The notes under the pieces are model-generated. The model ran no database searches and was not told the origin of the DNA. It worked only from the letters and a program-made list of their open reading frames with translations. Position numbers and translations under genes: made by a program. A stretch of 64,000 nucleotides of DNA from Zasmidium citrigriseum (lineage: Eukaryota; Ascomycota; Dothideomycetes; Mycosphaerellales; Mycosphaerellaceae). The stretch is taken from positions 396,420 through 460,419 of the forward strand of contig NHNW01000032.1 in NCBI GenBank assembly GCA_002786025.1. Reading direction: 5' to 3'. Positions 42,688 through 54,689 of the stretch are shown piece by piece; position 1 is the first letter of the stretch, and every line of letters begins with the position of its first letter.

Positions 42688-44412
42688 ATGGCGACCTCGA
42701 CTCGCGCACTGGCGGCATCGCTCCGTCATGCAGGCGGCACGCTTCATGTCAAGCTCTCCCACGATACCAGCCTTGACATCCTGATAGACAAGGACGTGGT
42801 CAAGAACGCCTGTCTTGTGTTAGCCCCAAGCCTGAGATCGCCTGACGAGTCCGACTACCAGCCTGCCTTTGACAACTCGGTCAAGCTTTCCATTCCGGAT
42901 CTGCCTTTGCGCGCAAGAATCTACACCCTGGCTTTGAAGTTTGTCGACGGTACCATGGTCCTCGAGGGCGACAACTTCAAGCCGATGGGTGAAGGCGACG
43001 CATGCTTCACGTTTGACCATTCCACGCTCTCCTCCGACTGGCCAGACCATGTCATGCCACACACTATGCGCTGCGACCTACACCCCGAAGAGAAAGCTGC
43101 CCACCAGTATATCGCGATCTTCAAGATCCTACACGGCATGCCGATCCGAGTCGAGGACATCTGCGACCCTAGAGTGCGTTCATCCGATCGCATCGCCGAT
43201 ATCGAAGTCAGTATGGATTTCATTAGCGAGCTCTGCAGTCGAGCAGAGTACCTTAGCTGTCTAGCACCAGTCTCGCAAGCAATCTGCAACCTGTTGTTCT
43301 CCATCGACGCTTTCTGGAAGGCAGTGGCCGACGACTGCTCCCGCTATGTCCTGCTGGCAGTCCGGCTTCGTTCGAGCGAGCTTTACTTCGAAGCTCTTCG
43401 TCATCTCATCACCCTGCCCTACAAGACCCAAGGCGACTTCTCCATTTTGGCTGACGCCTTGAATCTGCGCAAGGACGAAGATGATGAGAGTGATAACATC
43501 GAACGCGAGGAGCGCATGGTCTGTGAGCACATCGACAGCCTGCTAGAAGAGCAAGCGTCCACTGTCAAGGCACTTCGAGATGGCCTGCTCCGACAGCAAC
43601 TCTTCCAGACCTGGTCTATTGAGTGGGGCGGCGGCGAGGACACCAAGCACACGACATACCTGGACAAGACACAACACGACGGCATGCCTCAGTGCGTCGA
43701 CGAGAAGGCGGCTCATCTGGCAGAGTTTATGGCTCGTGGGCAGTGGAGCCAATTCCTAGCGCAGCATGAAGTGGGCGACTTCATCATCATGGACGAGAAG
43801 ACTACGAAGTCGGGCAAGAGCGAGCAGGTGCGTCGTGGGTACCCGGCTGGTCCACTGGCCAGAGGCATCAAGCGCATCGAGGAGAGTGTCGAATCCGGCG
43901 ACCCAGCTTCAGTCTTCGGCAAGAATGCAGCTCACAAATTGGCTGACATGACATTCCTTGATGAAGATGTTCTTCAGAGCGCCTCCAGCCGCCTTAAACG
44001 CAAGGCTTCACTTGTCGAGTCGATTCGTTTCCATCTCAGCGAAATCGTTATGAAGGCACACAACGTCATTCAGAAGGAGTTGGCCACACGTGAGGGCTCT
44101 GTCGTCAATGGATCCTCACTGACCTACCGTCGCTGCCGCTACGAGGGGACTGATGGCCGCTTGACCTACCTGGGACTGGACGAGGCGAACGTTCCTTGGG
44201 ATGCAAATGATGCAGACTGGCAAAATGCTCTCGCCCGTCATGCTAAGCTCATGGTCGATACCACGACGGCATCGAAGCACCAGCTCGAGACGTTGCGCAT
44301 TCGCTGCGACTCACACACTGAAGACAGAACAGATCCTCGCGTGGAATCGGACACGGCGAAGCGGACGATTCGTTTCGGTCCGATGCCAACGGTGGCCTCG
44401 GGCACTTGGTAG
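42688..44412 (+). CDS. BTB-like paralogue B3
   Basis: A single exon of 574 aa, the longest of the four. The ATG at 42688 matches the others (MATSTRALAASLRHAGGTL). Shared blocks: LHVKLSHDTSLDILIDKD then VVKNACLVLAP; IAIFKILHGMPIRVEDI; LCSRAEYLSCLAPVSQAI; VRLRSSELYFEALRHL; FMARGQWSQFL; AGPLARGIKRIEE; FGKNAAHKLADMTFLDED; TYRRCRYEGTDGRLTYLGLD then VPWDAND. It carries an extra acidic insert (KDEDDESDNIEREER) at about 264-278 and a longer C-terminal tail. It is the most diverged copy. Function unknown. Confidence 0.8.
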   Translation: MATSTRALAASLRHAGGTLHVKLSHDTSLDILIDKDVVKNACLVLAPSLRSPDESDYQPAFDNSVKLSIPDLPLRARIYTLALKFVDGTMVLEGDNFKPMGEGDACFTFDHSTLSSDWPDHVMPHTMRCDLHPEEKAAHQYIAIFKILHGMPIRVEDICDPRVRSSDRIADIEVSMDFISELCSRAEYLSCLAPVSQAICNLLFSIDAFWKAVADDCSRYVLLAVRLRSSELYFEALRHLITLPYKTQGDFSILADALNLRKDEDDESDNIEREERMVCEHIDSLLEEQASTVKALRDGLLRQQLFQTWSIEWGGGEDTKHTTYLDKTQHDGMPQCVDEKAAHLAEFMARGQWSQFLAQHEVGDFIIMDEKTTKSGKSEQVRRGYPAGPLARGIKRIEESVESGDPASVFGKNAAHKLADMTFLDEDVLQSASSRLKRKASLVESIRFHLSEIVMKAHNVIQKELATREGSVVNGSSLTYRRCRYEGTDGRLTYLGLDEANVPWDANDADWQNALARHAKLMVDTTTASKHQLETLRIRCDSHTEDRTDPRVESDTAKRTIRFGPMPTVASGTW

Positions 44413-45307
44413 AGCCACTGAAGATTCTGCTGTGCGTATTTCATAACTGATATCGCTACATCTGAGTGGAACATGGACGTCTTGACGTCGATGTCCCAGT
44501 CTCAGCGCAGTCGTCGTTGGTGGGAATGACAATTCGGGAAAGTATGTCATTGGAATGGGGAAATTATGGCGTGGTTCGTCTTCGTTGAGTAGGAGACATT
44601 CGCGACTTGTGCCCGCGTTCGAAAGAGCGATCGTTCGGAAGGCAGTGACTAATCTCGCGTCCTTCCTGCGGGCAAATCCAAGTGCTTGTGCTACTACTAT
44701 TACCTTCATTGCTATTAGCTGAATGATCAAGACATGCGCATTAACACCCTTTAGTACTTCTTCTTAAGTGCTAGACGCTGCGGTTTCATTTGCTGTAGTT
44801 GATTGCTTTCAAGGTGCCCATGTCTCGGATAGTGTGGATTGAACATCATGTCAAAAAGTCTGCTACAAATAGATATCACCATAAGAAATGTGAGCACAGT
44901 CGACTTGGGAATATTGATTCTTCCTCAGTTCGCGAGATTGAGAGCTTGATCCTCTGGCAAATGTCTCGCCGACTAGTGAATAGCGGGTCCTCATCACATG
45001 TCGCCAGGCTAGCGTGGCGCTAATGCGGCGCTTGGGCCACTGAAGTTGCGATACTCGAACTTCTGTCTCTTATAAAAAGCTGTCTCCTCGTATCACCTGC
45101 CCTTGCGCATAACACACCCTCGACTGCGCGGGTATAGTCATTTACCACACACCGCCAACTCGCAGTATCGTCCACCGTTCCGCCCAACCTCGTTCCTCCG
45201 CTTCTCGAAATTACCAATTTACTGCTCAGTCGCAAGTATCGAGGCAGCGGTCCAGTCGCCTTGGAGTCTGTACTGACATTCTCTTCAGCGTCCCGATCAC
45301 CGCCGCC
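44413..45307. other. Spacer
   Basis: Promoter of B4 at the right end; no other gene supported. Confidence 0.4.
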
Positions 45308-46912
45308 ATGGATCGCATCCAGAAACTCGCCTCGACCATGCGCCTGGCCAATGGAAACCTCCACATCAAACTCAGCGAAGACACCCGCTACGACATCCTT
45401 GTGGATAAGGATATCGTCAAGGCAGCCTGCCCCGCCCTCGCACGTCGTCTCTGCGATCCCGATGACCCGGACTACTGGAAATGCTTCGACACCTCGACCA
45501 TGACGAAGGTGCCAGGCAAGCAAGAAGAGACCCGAGTCTTCAACATCGCGCTGAAGTACGTCGATGGCACATTGATTCTGGAGGGTAACAAGGTGGAGGG
45601 CTTGGGAAATTTCGACCTCTGTACTGTCTTCGACCAGTCTATTCTCGCCGTGGCAGGATGGCCAAACATGAACAATGAGCCCACCACCCACAAGACAAGA
45701 GACGATGACCTCCAGGACAGGGTCGTTCGTCAATATATCGTCCTCTTCAAGATTCTCCACGGTCAGCCATTCAATCTTGCTGATCTGACACCTTGGGGCT
45801 ACCGAGTATCTGCGAAGCACGCGTGGGAGGTGCACCGCATACTCCACTACATCATCGAGCTCTGCGCACGTGCCGAGTATCTAGGCTGTCTACCCATCGT
45901 CGCGAAGGCCGTCGTCAGCAAGCTTTTAGCTCACAAGAACATCTTCGATGTTGTCGCACGCAGACCAGAGATCTACTTCCCTCTTGCGGTGAAACTTCAC
46001 TGCAGAGAGCTCTACTTCGACAGCCTGCGCCATCTTCTCGCTGAGCCAGACAACGACGAACATCGCGCGCTACTGACGACGTTCCTCGAGTTCTCTGACA
46101 CTGAGTTGGAAGCGTACCTCATGCGCCTGCAATTTGAACAGGCCAAGCTGCTGACTGGCATGCGCGAGAAGCTGGAGCGTCTGGCTCTCTTTAGGGCATA
46201 TTCTGTGGAGTTCGGAGGTGGTCTGAACGAAGACAACCTCACGACGTACTTCAACAGGCTTGACTTCAACGGAAAGCCCAAGACAAAGGAAGAGAAGCAG
46301 GAGCACAAGATCGAATACCTGGCCCGCTCGCAGTGGAGTCAGTACCTCGCTCAAGTCGATGCCGGCGAGCGTCTCCTCCTCCTGGGCCGCCGTCGTCGTG
46401 GGGTCTCTGCGGGTGGCATCAGTAGAGCTGTCGCCGAAATCTCTCGATACGCGAAGTCTGCCAAACCAGCCAAGCTCTTCGGTCCAAAGGTCGCTGGCCC
46501 ACTCGCCGACATGATGGGCCTGTCACGCGATTCCGTCGACCAGCTGGAAGACAAGATGAGCGAGATCGTGAAGAAAGCAGACGCGATCATCAAGGGGACG
46601 CTGGCTCCGAAGAGCATTGTCGAGGATGACGGAAAGAAGATCACGTACCGCTCTGCTCGCGTCAAGACGAACTTCGACCAGTGGACTTTCTTTCCCCTCG
46701 AAGAGGCGGCGCTGCACTGGGATGACGATGCTGAGTGGGAGGCTGCGGCTCAGTACAGTGTCAACGTCGACATGACACCAGCCTCTCACGCCTTGCTCGA
46801 TGTCATCGGCATCGGCTACAGCGTTCGCCGTGGGGTTGTTGATGATGACGAAGACCCCGAGAACACTGCAGTTGAGCTTAACAACGACGCAGCTTACGGC
46901 TGGGATCTCTGA
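45308..46912 (+). CDS. BTB-like paralogue B4
   Basis: A single exon of 534 aa from the ATG at 45308 (GCCGCCATGG context). Shared blocks: LHIKLSEDTRYDILVDKD then IVKAACPAL; IVLFKILHGQPFNLADL; LCARAEYLGCLPIVAKAV; VKLHCRELYFDSLRHL; YLARSQWSQYL; then a short basic loop LLLLGRRRRGVSAG not seen in the others; FGPKVAGPLADMMGLSRDS; TYRSARVKTNFDQWTFFPLE. It is the last gene before the repeat-rich DNA, which begins about 430 bp downstream, and shows no damage from it. Confidence 0.8.
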   Translation: MDRIQKLASTMRLANGNLHIKLSEDTRYDILVDKDIVKAACPALARRLCDPDDPDYWKCFDTSTMTKVPGKQEETRVFNIALKYVDGTLILEGNKVEGLGNFDLCTVFDQSILAVAGWPNMNNEPTTHKTRDDDLQDRVVRQYIVLFKILHGQPFNLADLTPWGYRVSAKHAWEVHRILHYIIELCARAEYLGCLPIVAKAVVSKLLAHKNIFDVVARRPEIYFPLAVKLHCRELYFDSLRHLLAEPDNDEHRALLTTFLEFSDTELEAYLMRLQFEQAKLLTGMREKLERLALFRAYSVEFGGGLNEDNLTTYFNRLDFNGKPKTKEEKQEHKIEYLARSQWSQYLAQVDAGERLLLLGRRRRGVSAGGISRAVAEISRYAKSAKPAKLFGPKVAGPLADMMGLSRDSVDQLEDKMSEIVKKADAIIKGTLAPKSIVEDDGKKITYRSARVKTNFDQWTFFPLEEAALHWDDDAEWEAAAQYSVNVDMTPASHALLDVIGIGYSVRRGVVDDDEDPENTAVELNNDAAYGWDL

Positions 46913-47340
46913 AAGCATTCAAGTAGGAAAAGCATCATGGCACGACAACCAGAATATTACTATCAGCAACGGACCCCAATGCTTTCGCCTCAGACGGTAC
47001 ATGAACCAAGGACCTACTTGTCGAGCCCACAACGCACTAGCGCAAGATCGAAAGCGGTCGAGGTTTTTCCGCCATCAGTCAGAGAATAGTCGCATGATGT
47101 TCAAATCTGGCACAAAAGGCGAGCAATGCAAGGATTGCTACACACCGCGAGGAGTGGGAGGACCAAGCGGCAAAGACGACAGCTGGGATTTCTCATTTTC
47201 AGGATTGCCACTGCTTTCCGACACGGACAGGAGTACGTAGGGCGGGAGCCTAAACGTTAGTTTGTGTCATCTCAAGTGATCACCTGACCATCTGCCTAAC
47301 TGCTCAACTGCTCAACTGCTCAACTGCTCGAATCCTTCTT
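46913..47340. other. Boundary between genic DNA and RIP-degraded repeats
   Basis: Normal composition up to about 47340, then an abrupt loss of CpA and TpG. A four-copy 8-bp repeat sits at the edge. Confidence 0.6.
47298..47329. repeat. Four tandem copies of AACTGCTC
   Basis: The 8-bp unit is repeated four times without mismatch within 50 bp of the start of the RIP-degraded block. Confidence 0.85.
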
Positions 47341-49124
47341 AAATCTATATTATGTTATCCTTGCCGTAGCGCGTATAAGCTATTATTACCGTTAACGCGT
47401 TTCCTCTACCTTATTACTACCTACTATCTTATTACTACCGTCTATCGTATTACTAGCGGCCCTATATAGTATATCGTATTACATACGCTACCCTTATTAC
47501 CGCCTAATACTATCTACGTCCGATACTATCCTCGTCTAATATAATCCTCGTCTAACGCTCTTCTCGTCTAGCGCTCCTCGTCTAACTATCCTCGCCTATA
47601 TCTCTTATAGAATATTACTATATACGAGTTCTAGAGGCCTTCTACTAGAAACGCGAGCGACTTCTAGTTTATTAGCTAAGATTAATAGGATAGATACGTA
47701 CGCGAGGTAGAGTCTAACGGAATTAAGAAGGCTAGTACCTTAAACTAGTTAAGGAAGTTTAATAGCGCTAGGCGGATAATAGAAATAGACGAGGGTTAGT
47801 ATACCGCTATCGGATCGATATATATACTAATAACTATATAGGTAAACCCGCTCTATCGCCGTACGCCTAGTATCTACGGCGAAGTAGCTAAGCTCTATAT
47901 CGAATCTACTAGAGTAGAGACGATACTACGTATATATTTTATAAAAGAATAGGTAAGAAGGGATATATAGCCGTAGAAGAGTAGAGAGATACGGAGGATA
48001 GTAGAGTAAAAGAGCGATTAAATATCGCTCTCTCTTAAATTAGAGAGCTAGCCGAGGAATTAGAGTAATAGAAGCGGTAAATAATATACTTACAGGCAGC
48101 CCTTTATATTAACCGATAGGTATACCCTAGGAGTTTATTCTAGCCTATAATAGACAATAGTAATAGTAGAGTTATATAAAGTAGAAACGTATTAGATTTA
48201 GGTTAGGATAACCGCTAGTAGTAGTTCTTCTACGAAGTAACCTCCTTACTTCGTAGATAAACGTAGCTTATTTCCCTTCCTAGGTAGAGGCTCTATATAG
48301 AGCCGATCGTAGTACTAAAACTAAGGTTAGGAAAGGCGAGGTAGCTCTATTCTTCTACGAAGTACTAATACTTATATTCCTTAGAGTTAGGTATAGAGCT
48401 AAACTTATATATTAATTAAGGGGTAATAGAGGGCAAAAAAGAAGTATTTATTGCCCTAGATTACCTAACGTTAGCTTAAATTTATTAACTCGATCGATAT
48501 TAATTAATTAAATCGATTAAGGATTAGAAGGAATTAAAAGGTATTAACACGGCTATTTTAGTATTATAATAGGGATTGGATCGATTAACGATCGATCTAA
48601 TTAATAGTGTATTATTTAGAGAAACTAGAGTTATACTAGCTAAGCTATACTAACCTAAAATATAGTATAAGAGCGTAATTCGCTATATATTAGGGGATAG
48701 GGATAGTAGATAGTATATATTATCTCGTTTAGGCTTAGTATTAACTCGCTATAAGGCAGATAGGGGTAGTAGAAGGTTAGAAGGAGCGGTAGGGACGAAA
48801 GGGGCGGTAGGGTAATAGATCCTAGGGTAGGGTAGGTAGGCGTTAGATCCTAGTAATAAGAGGGGGATAGGGATAGTACGCGGAGACGTAGAGGGCGGCG
48901 GAGATAGTAGTAAGGGTAGTATAGAGGGTAGTAATACCTATACGAGGGTATTATTAATTACCTAGGCTATATACCGGTAGATCGCGTTAATACGTCTATC
49001 TAATACGAGAATTACGCGAATATTTAATATAGTTTCTCGCTTTCTAATTAGCCGACGCTAGAGAGGGCGGCAATCGACTTAACTCGGCCGGTTTAAAGTC
49101 TTTTAGTCTAGTAGCGGCGTAGGC

Positions 49125-49492
49125 TCTACTAACGCTAAGGACTATAATATAGTCGCTATACTAGTTTAGAGGTAGATCGATTCGAAGTCTCTACTAACGC
49201 TAAGGACTATAATATAGTCGCTATACTAGTATAGAGGTAGATCGATTCGAAGTCTACTAACGCTAAGGACTATAATATAATACTAGTATAGCCTAGGTTC
49301 TACTAACGCTAAGGACTATAATATAATCGCCGTACCGGCGTAGAGGTTCTACTAACGCTAAGGACTATAATATAATACTAGTATAGAGGTAGATCGATTC
49401 GGAGTCTCTACTAACGCTAAGGACTATAATATAGTCGCTATACTAGTATAGAGGTTCTACTAACGCTAAGGACTATAATATAATACTAGTAT
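49125..49492. repeat. Degenerate tandem array, seven units of 46-64 bp
   Basis: A core TCTACTAACGCTAAGGACTA begins at about 49125, 49189, 49253, 49299, 49348, 49407 and 49456. Between cores the sequence varies by presence of GTCGCTATACTAG and AGATCGATTCGAAG parts, so the units differ by deletions. Confidence 0.85.
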
Positions 49493-49971
49493 AACCCGGC
49501 GCCTATAGACTAACCTACCTATAGTCGCTAAGTAGGTAATAGAGCTAAAGAGGGGTTATAGGCGATAGATCTTAATAGAGGGTATAACATAGCTCTATTA
49601 GTAGGTTCGGATATATAGAGGTATTCGTATATATAGAGGTACTTCTAGAGGAAGCTATAAAAGAAGAGAAGAAGTTTAGTGTATAGGATTTTACTATATC
49701 TATCTATGTCGTATAATATATAAGAAGCTAGTCGTATATATATAAAGTAGGTATCGTAATAATAATAAAGGTGCTCGTAGCTCGGAGGTTAAAGGTAGGC
49801 GCTAGTAGCCTCGGTATTTACCGTAGAAGCTAGCTAGCTAGCCTATATTCCCTCCCTTACTATAAGTCTAACCCGTAGACTTACACCTTTATACCTAGAA
49901 ATTAAACGTAATCTATTATAGAATAAAGGAAAACATAAATTAGAAGCCTTAACCTATAGTACTATCCCTAG

Positions 49972-49998
49972 CGTTTATACCCTAGCGGGGTACGAACG
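49972..49998. repeat. Palindromic repeat copy 1
   Basis: CGTTTATACCCT, GCGG-type loop, then GGGGTACGAACG. Same design as the perfect copy at 61918-61944, with RIP-type changes in the left arm. Confidence 0.7.
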
Positions 49999-52900
49999 AT
50001 AATAAGCTTACTCTAGTATATTCCTATCCTTATCTATAGCTACACCGTCGTCGTTAATAAAATTGCCCTCTAAGATAGACAACTCCTCGCCTTCTAGGAG
50101 TTTAGGAATAGGCGCCTCGAAGGTAGACGGTAACCTACTAAAGTCCCTATTATTATTAAAGTAGGAGTTATTACTAAAGGCCTTCTTCTCTATTCCCTAA
50201 ACGACCGCCTACTTCTCGTAGAATTTATTCGTAGCCGTAGTACGATATTTACGAAGCTAGATTAACTACCTAGAGTTAGCGTTATTCGGTCTAGCGTTAT
50301 AGTACTCCTATAATATACGGTATATCTTATACTAGTTATTAATAACTATCGGATCGGACTACCGACGCTAAGTAATTAACGTATTACTAATAGGCTAGGT
50401 TAAGTCTATCTTAATCGTAGCTAGAAAGCGGAAGGGGATCTTACCGAAGATATTAGCGAATCTAGAAGGTATTACCTTTAGAGCTACGAGATTACGGTAA
50501 GACGCGTTTAGATTAGTCTAGCTACTACTACCGGGAATCTTAAGTACTTCTCCCTAAAGGTCTACCTTAACGAGCTAGGGGAATAAGTTAATTCGCTCCT
50601 TAGTCTACTTCTAGGTACCGTATAGTAAAGAAGGTATAGAAATTCGAATATCGAGCTTACCGTATAGAATAGGCTTCTAGTTAGTATCGTACTTCTTAGC
50701 GTCCTTAGGTGTCTATATCTTCTTATTAATAGTCTTAATCTTAGCTTTAGATTATAGTCCTCGGCGCTCCTTAAGTAACTTTACCTAGGGATCCTACTTC
50801 TTACGCTTATATATACTAGGGATAATAATAGTATAGTCGCTAGTATCTTCGGCTAGAAGAGTAAGTAAGCCCTATACTATATTCTACCTACCTTTAGGCG
50901 TATATATACGCTCGATATTAAAGTCTAAGTAGCGGAAGGCTTAAGCTCCTATATTACTCTCCTTAGTACTACTAGCCCTATATTAATCCTTAATGTAGTA
51001 GGAGTATAATATAAGGGTAGGGTAAGAGTCCGGGCGTAGTAGTATATAGAGGAGGTAGTAGATAGGGTTAGTCCTTATTAACTACTAAATTAATCCGTAA
51101 ACTATAGTACGTCCCTATCCTAGGTTATACTTTTCTCGAATTAAGCGCTAGTACTATCGATATATCCGCACCTTTTCTATAGTAATATTATAGATAGTGT
51201 TCCTAGCTAAGGCTAGATTATTTCTAGGGTTCTTAGCGTAGAAGGGACTCTCCTACTAGTTAAAGAGGCCTTTTAAGGTAAGGTTACCGTTCTTCTCCTA
51301 GTTGTCCTTACTTAGTTCGCCTACTATATATAAAATAGCCGGGGCTAAGTTTAGAAAAGGAATCTTCTAGCTCGTAGGTATATTATATATTTAGGCCGTA
51401 AAGCGATAGGGACCAAAGGTATTAGAAGGGACGTTAGAGCGGTAAAGTATATCGAACTAGTTAGGGTTCTAGCGGCGGAACCTATTAAGGTTATCTTTAG
51501 TAGTAACTATAGCTCTAACCTTACTCGTTAAGGTAGTATAGTTATCTTATCGGTTTAGTATTCCTAGGATTCTACTTATAAACAGTCGTAAGTAATTATA
51601 GTAGAGCGGGCTCGCGTATTAGCGCTTACCGTTCTCGTTATAATCCTTAAGATACTACCGGACTTAATTATTAGTAAATTTCGGCCTATTCTTATTAGTA
51701 TAATTAATCTAAGCGATTAGGGTAGTATCTATAAATCCTAGGTACTTATTATAGATCTAAGACTTCTTATTACTAGGTAGTAATATACCGCTATAATTAG
51801 ATACCGTAGGAGAGTTACCGAAGGTACTAGAGGTAGGACGAGAGAAGTTACTAGAGCTAGATTAGGGAAGGTTTCCTAATCTAGTACGAGGAAGACTAGA
51901 GTTAGTTTGGCTATAGCTACTAGAGCGAGGAGGAGTAGGCGACTATTACATAGGCGTAACTTAGCTAGAAGTAGGGTTACTCTTCGGACGGTTAGGTAAG
52001 GTATTAGATATAGAGTACTAGTAACTAGGTCGGGGAGGATTCTAACCCTATCCTAAGTTTAAAGGCGGTAGCTTCGTATAAGGGCGTAGGTTTCTAGTAG
52101 GACCTTATTAAGATAGAGCGGCTTTCTCTTAAATCGAAGGAGGAGTAGGGTTAGTATTAGTTCGAGGACGGCCGCTAGTAGGAGAAGGTCCTCGCTACTT
52201 ATTCTAATTTAAGGAGCTAGTATTAGGTACAGGTATCTATAACTCTTCCTAGACACGAGGATCGACTAGGTAAAGGAACTAATCTTCTAAGTATAGTCCG
52301 AGGTTATTCTTCGTTAGCTAGTCTTATACTTCCGCTAAGTTAAGATCGATAGTATTAATAAGATACTTCTTCTTACTATCGTCGATAGTATCTAGATTAG
52401 TCTACTCGACCCGATAGTTATTACTTAGGCTACCCTTACCTTTACGATCTATAAGTCTCTAAATAAAGGCCTTACTAATACGAGGAGCGACTACCTTCTA
52501 ATCCTTATAGCTAAGGATAAAGGTAGTAAACTCCTTCTATCGTTAAGGCGGTACGCTAATATCGAGGAAGTACTATATAAAGTAACGCTTAATAGGCAAA
52601 GATAGCTAGGAAGCTATAGCCTTCCTTAATACTACGTACCGATTACGAGCCTTTTCTCCCTATATTAATACTTTATCTAGCGCCTTATATTTACGACGAT
52701 TAGGCGCTATATTAGTAGCTTTCTTAATACGATCTACTATTTCTAGTATACCGATAGACCGCCCCTCGATAAAGTAGTTAGTATATACGTAGATAAAGTT
52801 AGTAAAGTTAGTCTTATTCTCGTCGCTTAGAGTCTTAAGGAAGTCGCTAAGCTAATCTAAGTTCTTATTAAGCACGCTTAGGGAATCGTCGGTAACCGAG

Positions 52901-53545
52901 GGGAACTAGTAGTCGCAGAAGTCTCTAATATAGTCTATAGACCTAAGGAGTTATAACACCTTAAGTTTACTAGGCTTTACGAGACTATAGGCTAGATTAG
53001 AGCTAGCTAGTACGGCGGGTATTAGCGCTCTACCTCTAGAGCGCGCTATAGTATTAGAGTAGGTAGAAGGTAATAGGGTTATCGGTAGGTATTTAGTAAA
53101 GTCGGTAAGGGTAGAACTATTAATAGAGGAAGAGCTCGAAGAAGTCGGAAGGTTTAAGGTACTAAAGGCGGTAGTATTATTAGTATTATTAAAGTTAAGA
53201 GGTTAGCGGAACTAAAGGGGGCTTAAGTACCTATAGCGGTAGCTAGCTTTACGGGCTAAGCCGCTATAGTTATATACGGTATCTTTAGTAAACTATAAAT
53301 ATTTGCGCTTCTAAATTACTCGTATAGGTTCCACGTATTCGGATACCTCGTAACTAGCTAGCTATACTATAATACGTACTATATATAGTAGTTAATTAGA
53401 CGGCGGTATATCGAGAGCTAGTATTATAAATCTAGAAGCGAGGGGGTCTAGTTTAGTTCTTAAGCGAGAGAGGCGACAATAGTATAGTCCCCGTATATAT
53501 ACGTAGCCTATAGAGCTATATAGGTAGCTAGTTAGGGAGGTTAGG

Positions 53546-53572
53546 CGTTCGTACCCTAGCGGAGTACGATCG
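53546..53572. repeat. Palindromic repeat copy 2
   Basis: Left arm CGTTCGTACCCT intact, right arm AGTACGATCG altered; followed by TAAAAG, as in copies 4 and 5. Confidence 0.7.
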
Positions 53573-54661
53573 TAAAAGCGATATCCGAAGGCTAACTACT
53601 TAACTATAGGCGTTCTAATCTAGCCTAAAATAGGTGCCCCGTTAAAGGCCTTCCCTATAACCCTTAGAATATCCCTAGTATATACCTATTCGTAGCGGGA
53701 GTACCTACGGGGTCGAGTAGGGGTAAGAACTTAGATCTAATCGTCTAGAATAGCGCTAAACTCTAGGCGTTATTATTAGAGAGGAGGATCTAAGCTAGCT
53801 ACTATTCGGAACGTAGCCCTTTATCGGTAGTCTAGTACCTAAAATAGTACTAATTACGGGTCGGGGGAATTAATAAGGAGTATCTTACGCCTATCGATTT
53901 ATCGAATACGCGAGCTAGTTCTAATAATAAAGGGTAGGCTAGTAGCGGTTCTAGGAGTCCGTCTAGTATAGTCGTTAGTATACCTAAGCTAATAGATTAA
54001 GCGGCGAGAATCTCGAGATCTAGGGGTAGGGTATCTTCGCCGATTCTCTAGCTTCTATTATAGATCTACTATCTAACGCCTCTACGTATTACCTATAGTA
54101 GTATATTTAGTAAGTATCGCCTCCTATAGCTCGATCTCTTCCTATAGTAGTTATAGTTTAGCGTTAATTTCGTCGGTATTAAAGCGTAGGTGTCTATTAT
54201 TATCGCGCTAATCTCTAGCGCCTCTCTATATAAGCTAAATAATAGGCGTTCGAGGGCGACGCCGGGCGAGGCGTAGTTCGATAATATCGATTTAGTATCG
54301 TTCCCTAAAGTCCGTAGGAATCGGTTAGGCTAACTACTAGGTAGCTTCTTCTTCCTAAGCTTAAATATAGCGTAGCTAAGTCTAGTTACGTTCTAAGTAT
54401 TTAATTAGATCCTTAATTTCGCGTACTCGCTATCGGCGAGTTTCCTATACTAAATAAGAGGTAGACGGTAGCTAGAGAATATAGTTTCGTTCCGTCTAGA
54501 GCTCTAGAGATTCGGTCTTAATAACTAAGATTAGTTTCCCGAAAGCGGCTATAGCGAAAGGTATAGTCTATATTATTTAGATATAAGTAGCGCGGATATA
54601 GAGAGAATACGCCTTTTAGCCGAGCGGGGTTATTATAGATTGTCTAGGGATATATTTATTA

Positions 54662-54689
54662 CGTTCGCACCCTAGTAGGGTATAAATCG
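54662..54689. repeat. Palindromic repeat copy 3
   Basis: Left arm CGTTCGCACCCT keeps a CpA that the other copies show as TpA, pointing to a more GC-rich ancestral arm. Confidence 0.7.

Noticed and set aside
45020..45847. 275-codon minus-strand frame over the start of B4
   Set aside because: B4 aligns with three paralogues over its whole length, so this is a shadow frame.
47298..47329. AACTGCTC repeat as a CRISPR or telomere-like array
   Set aside because: Only four 8-bp units without spacers; it is a simple microsatellite.
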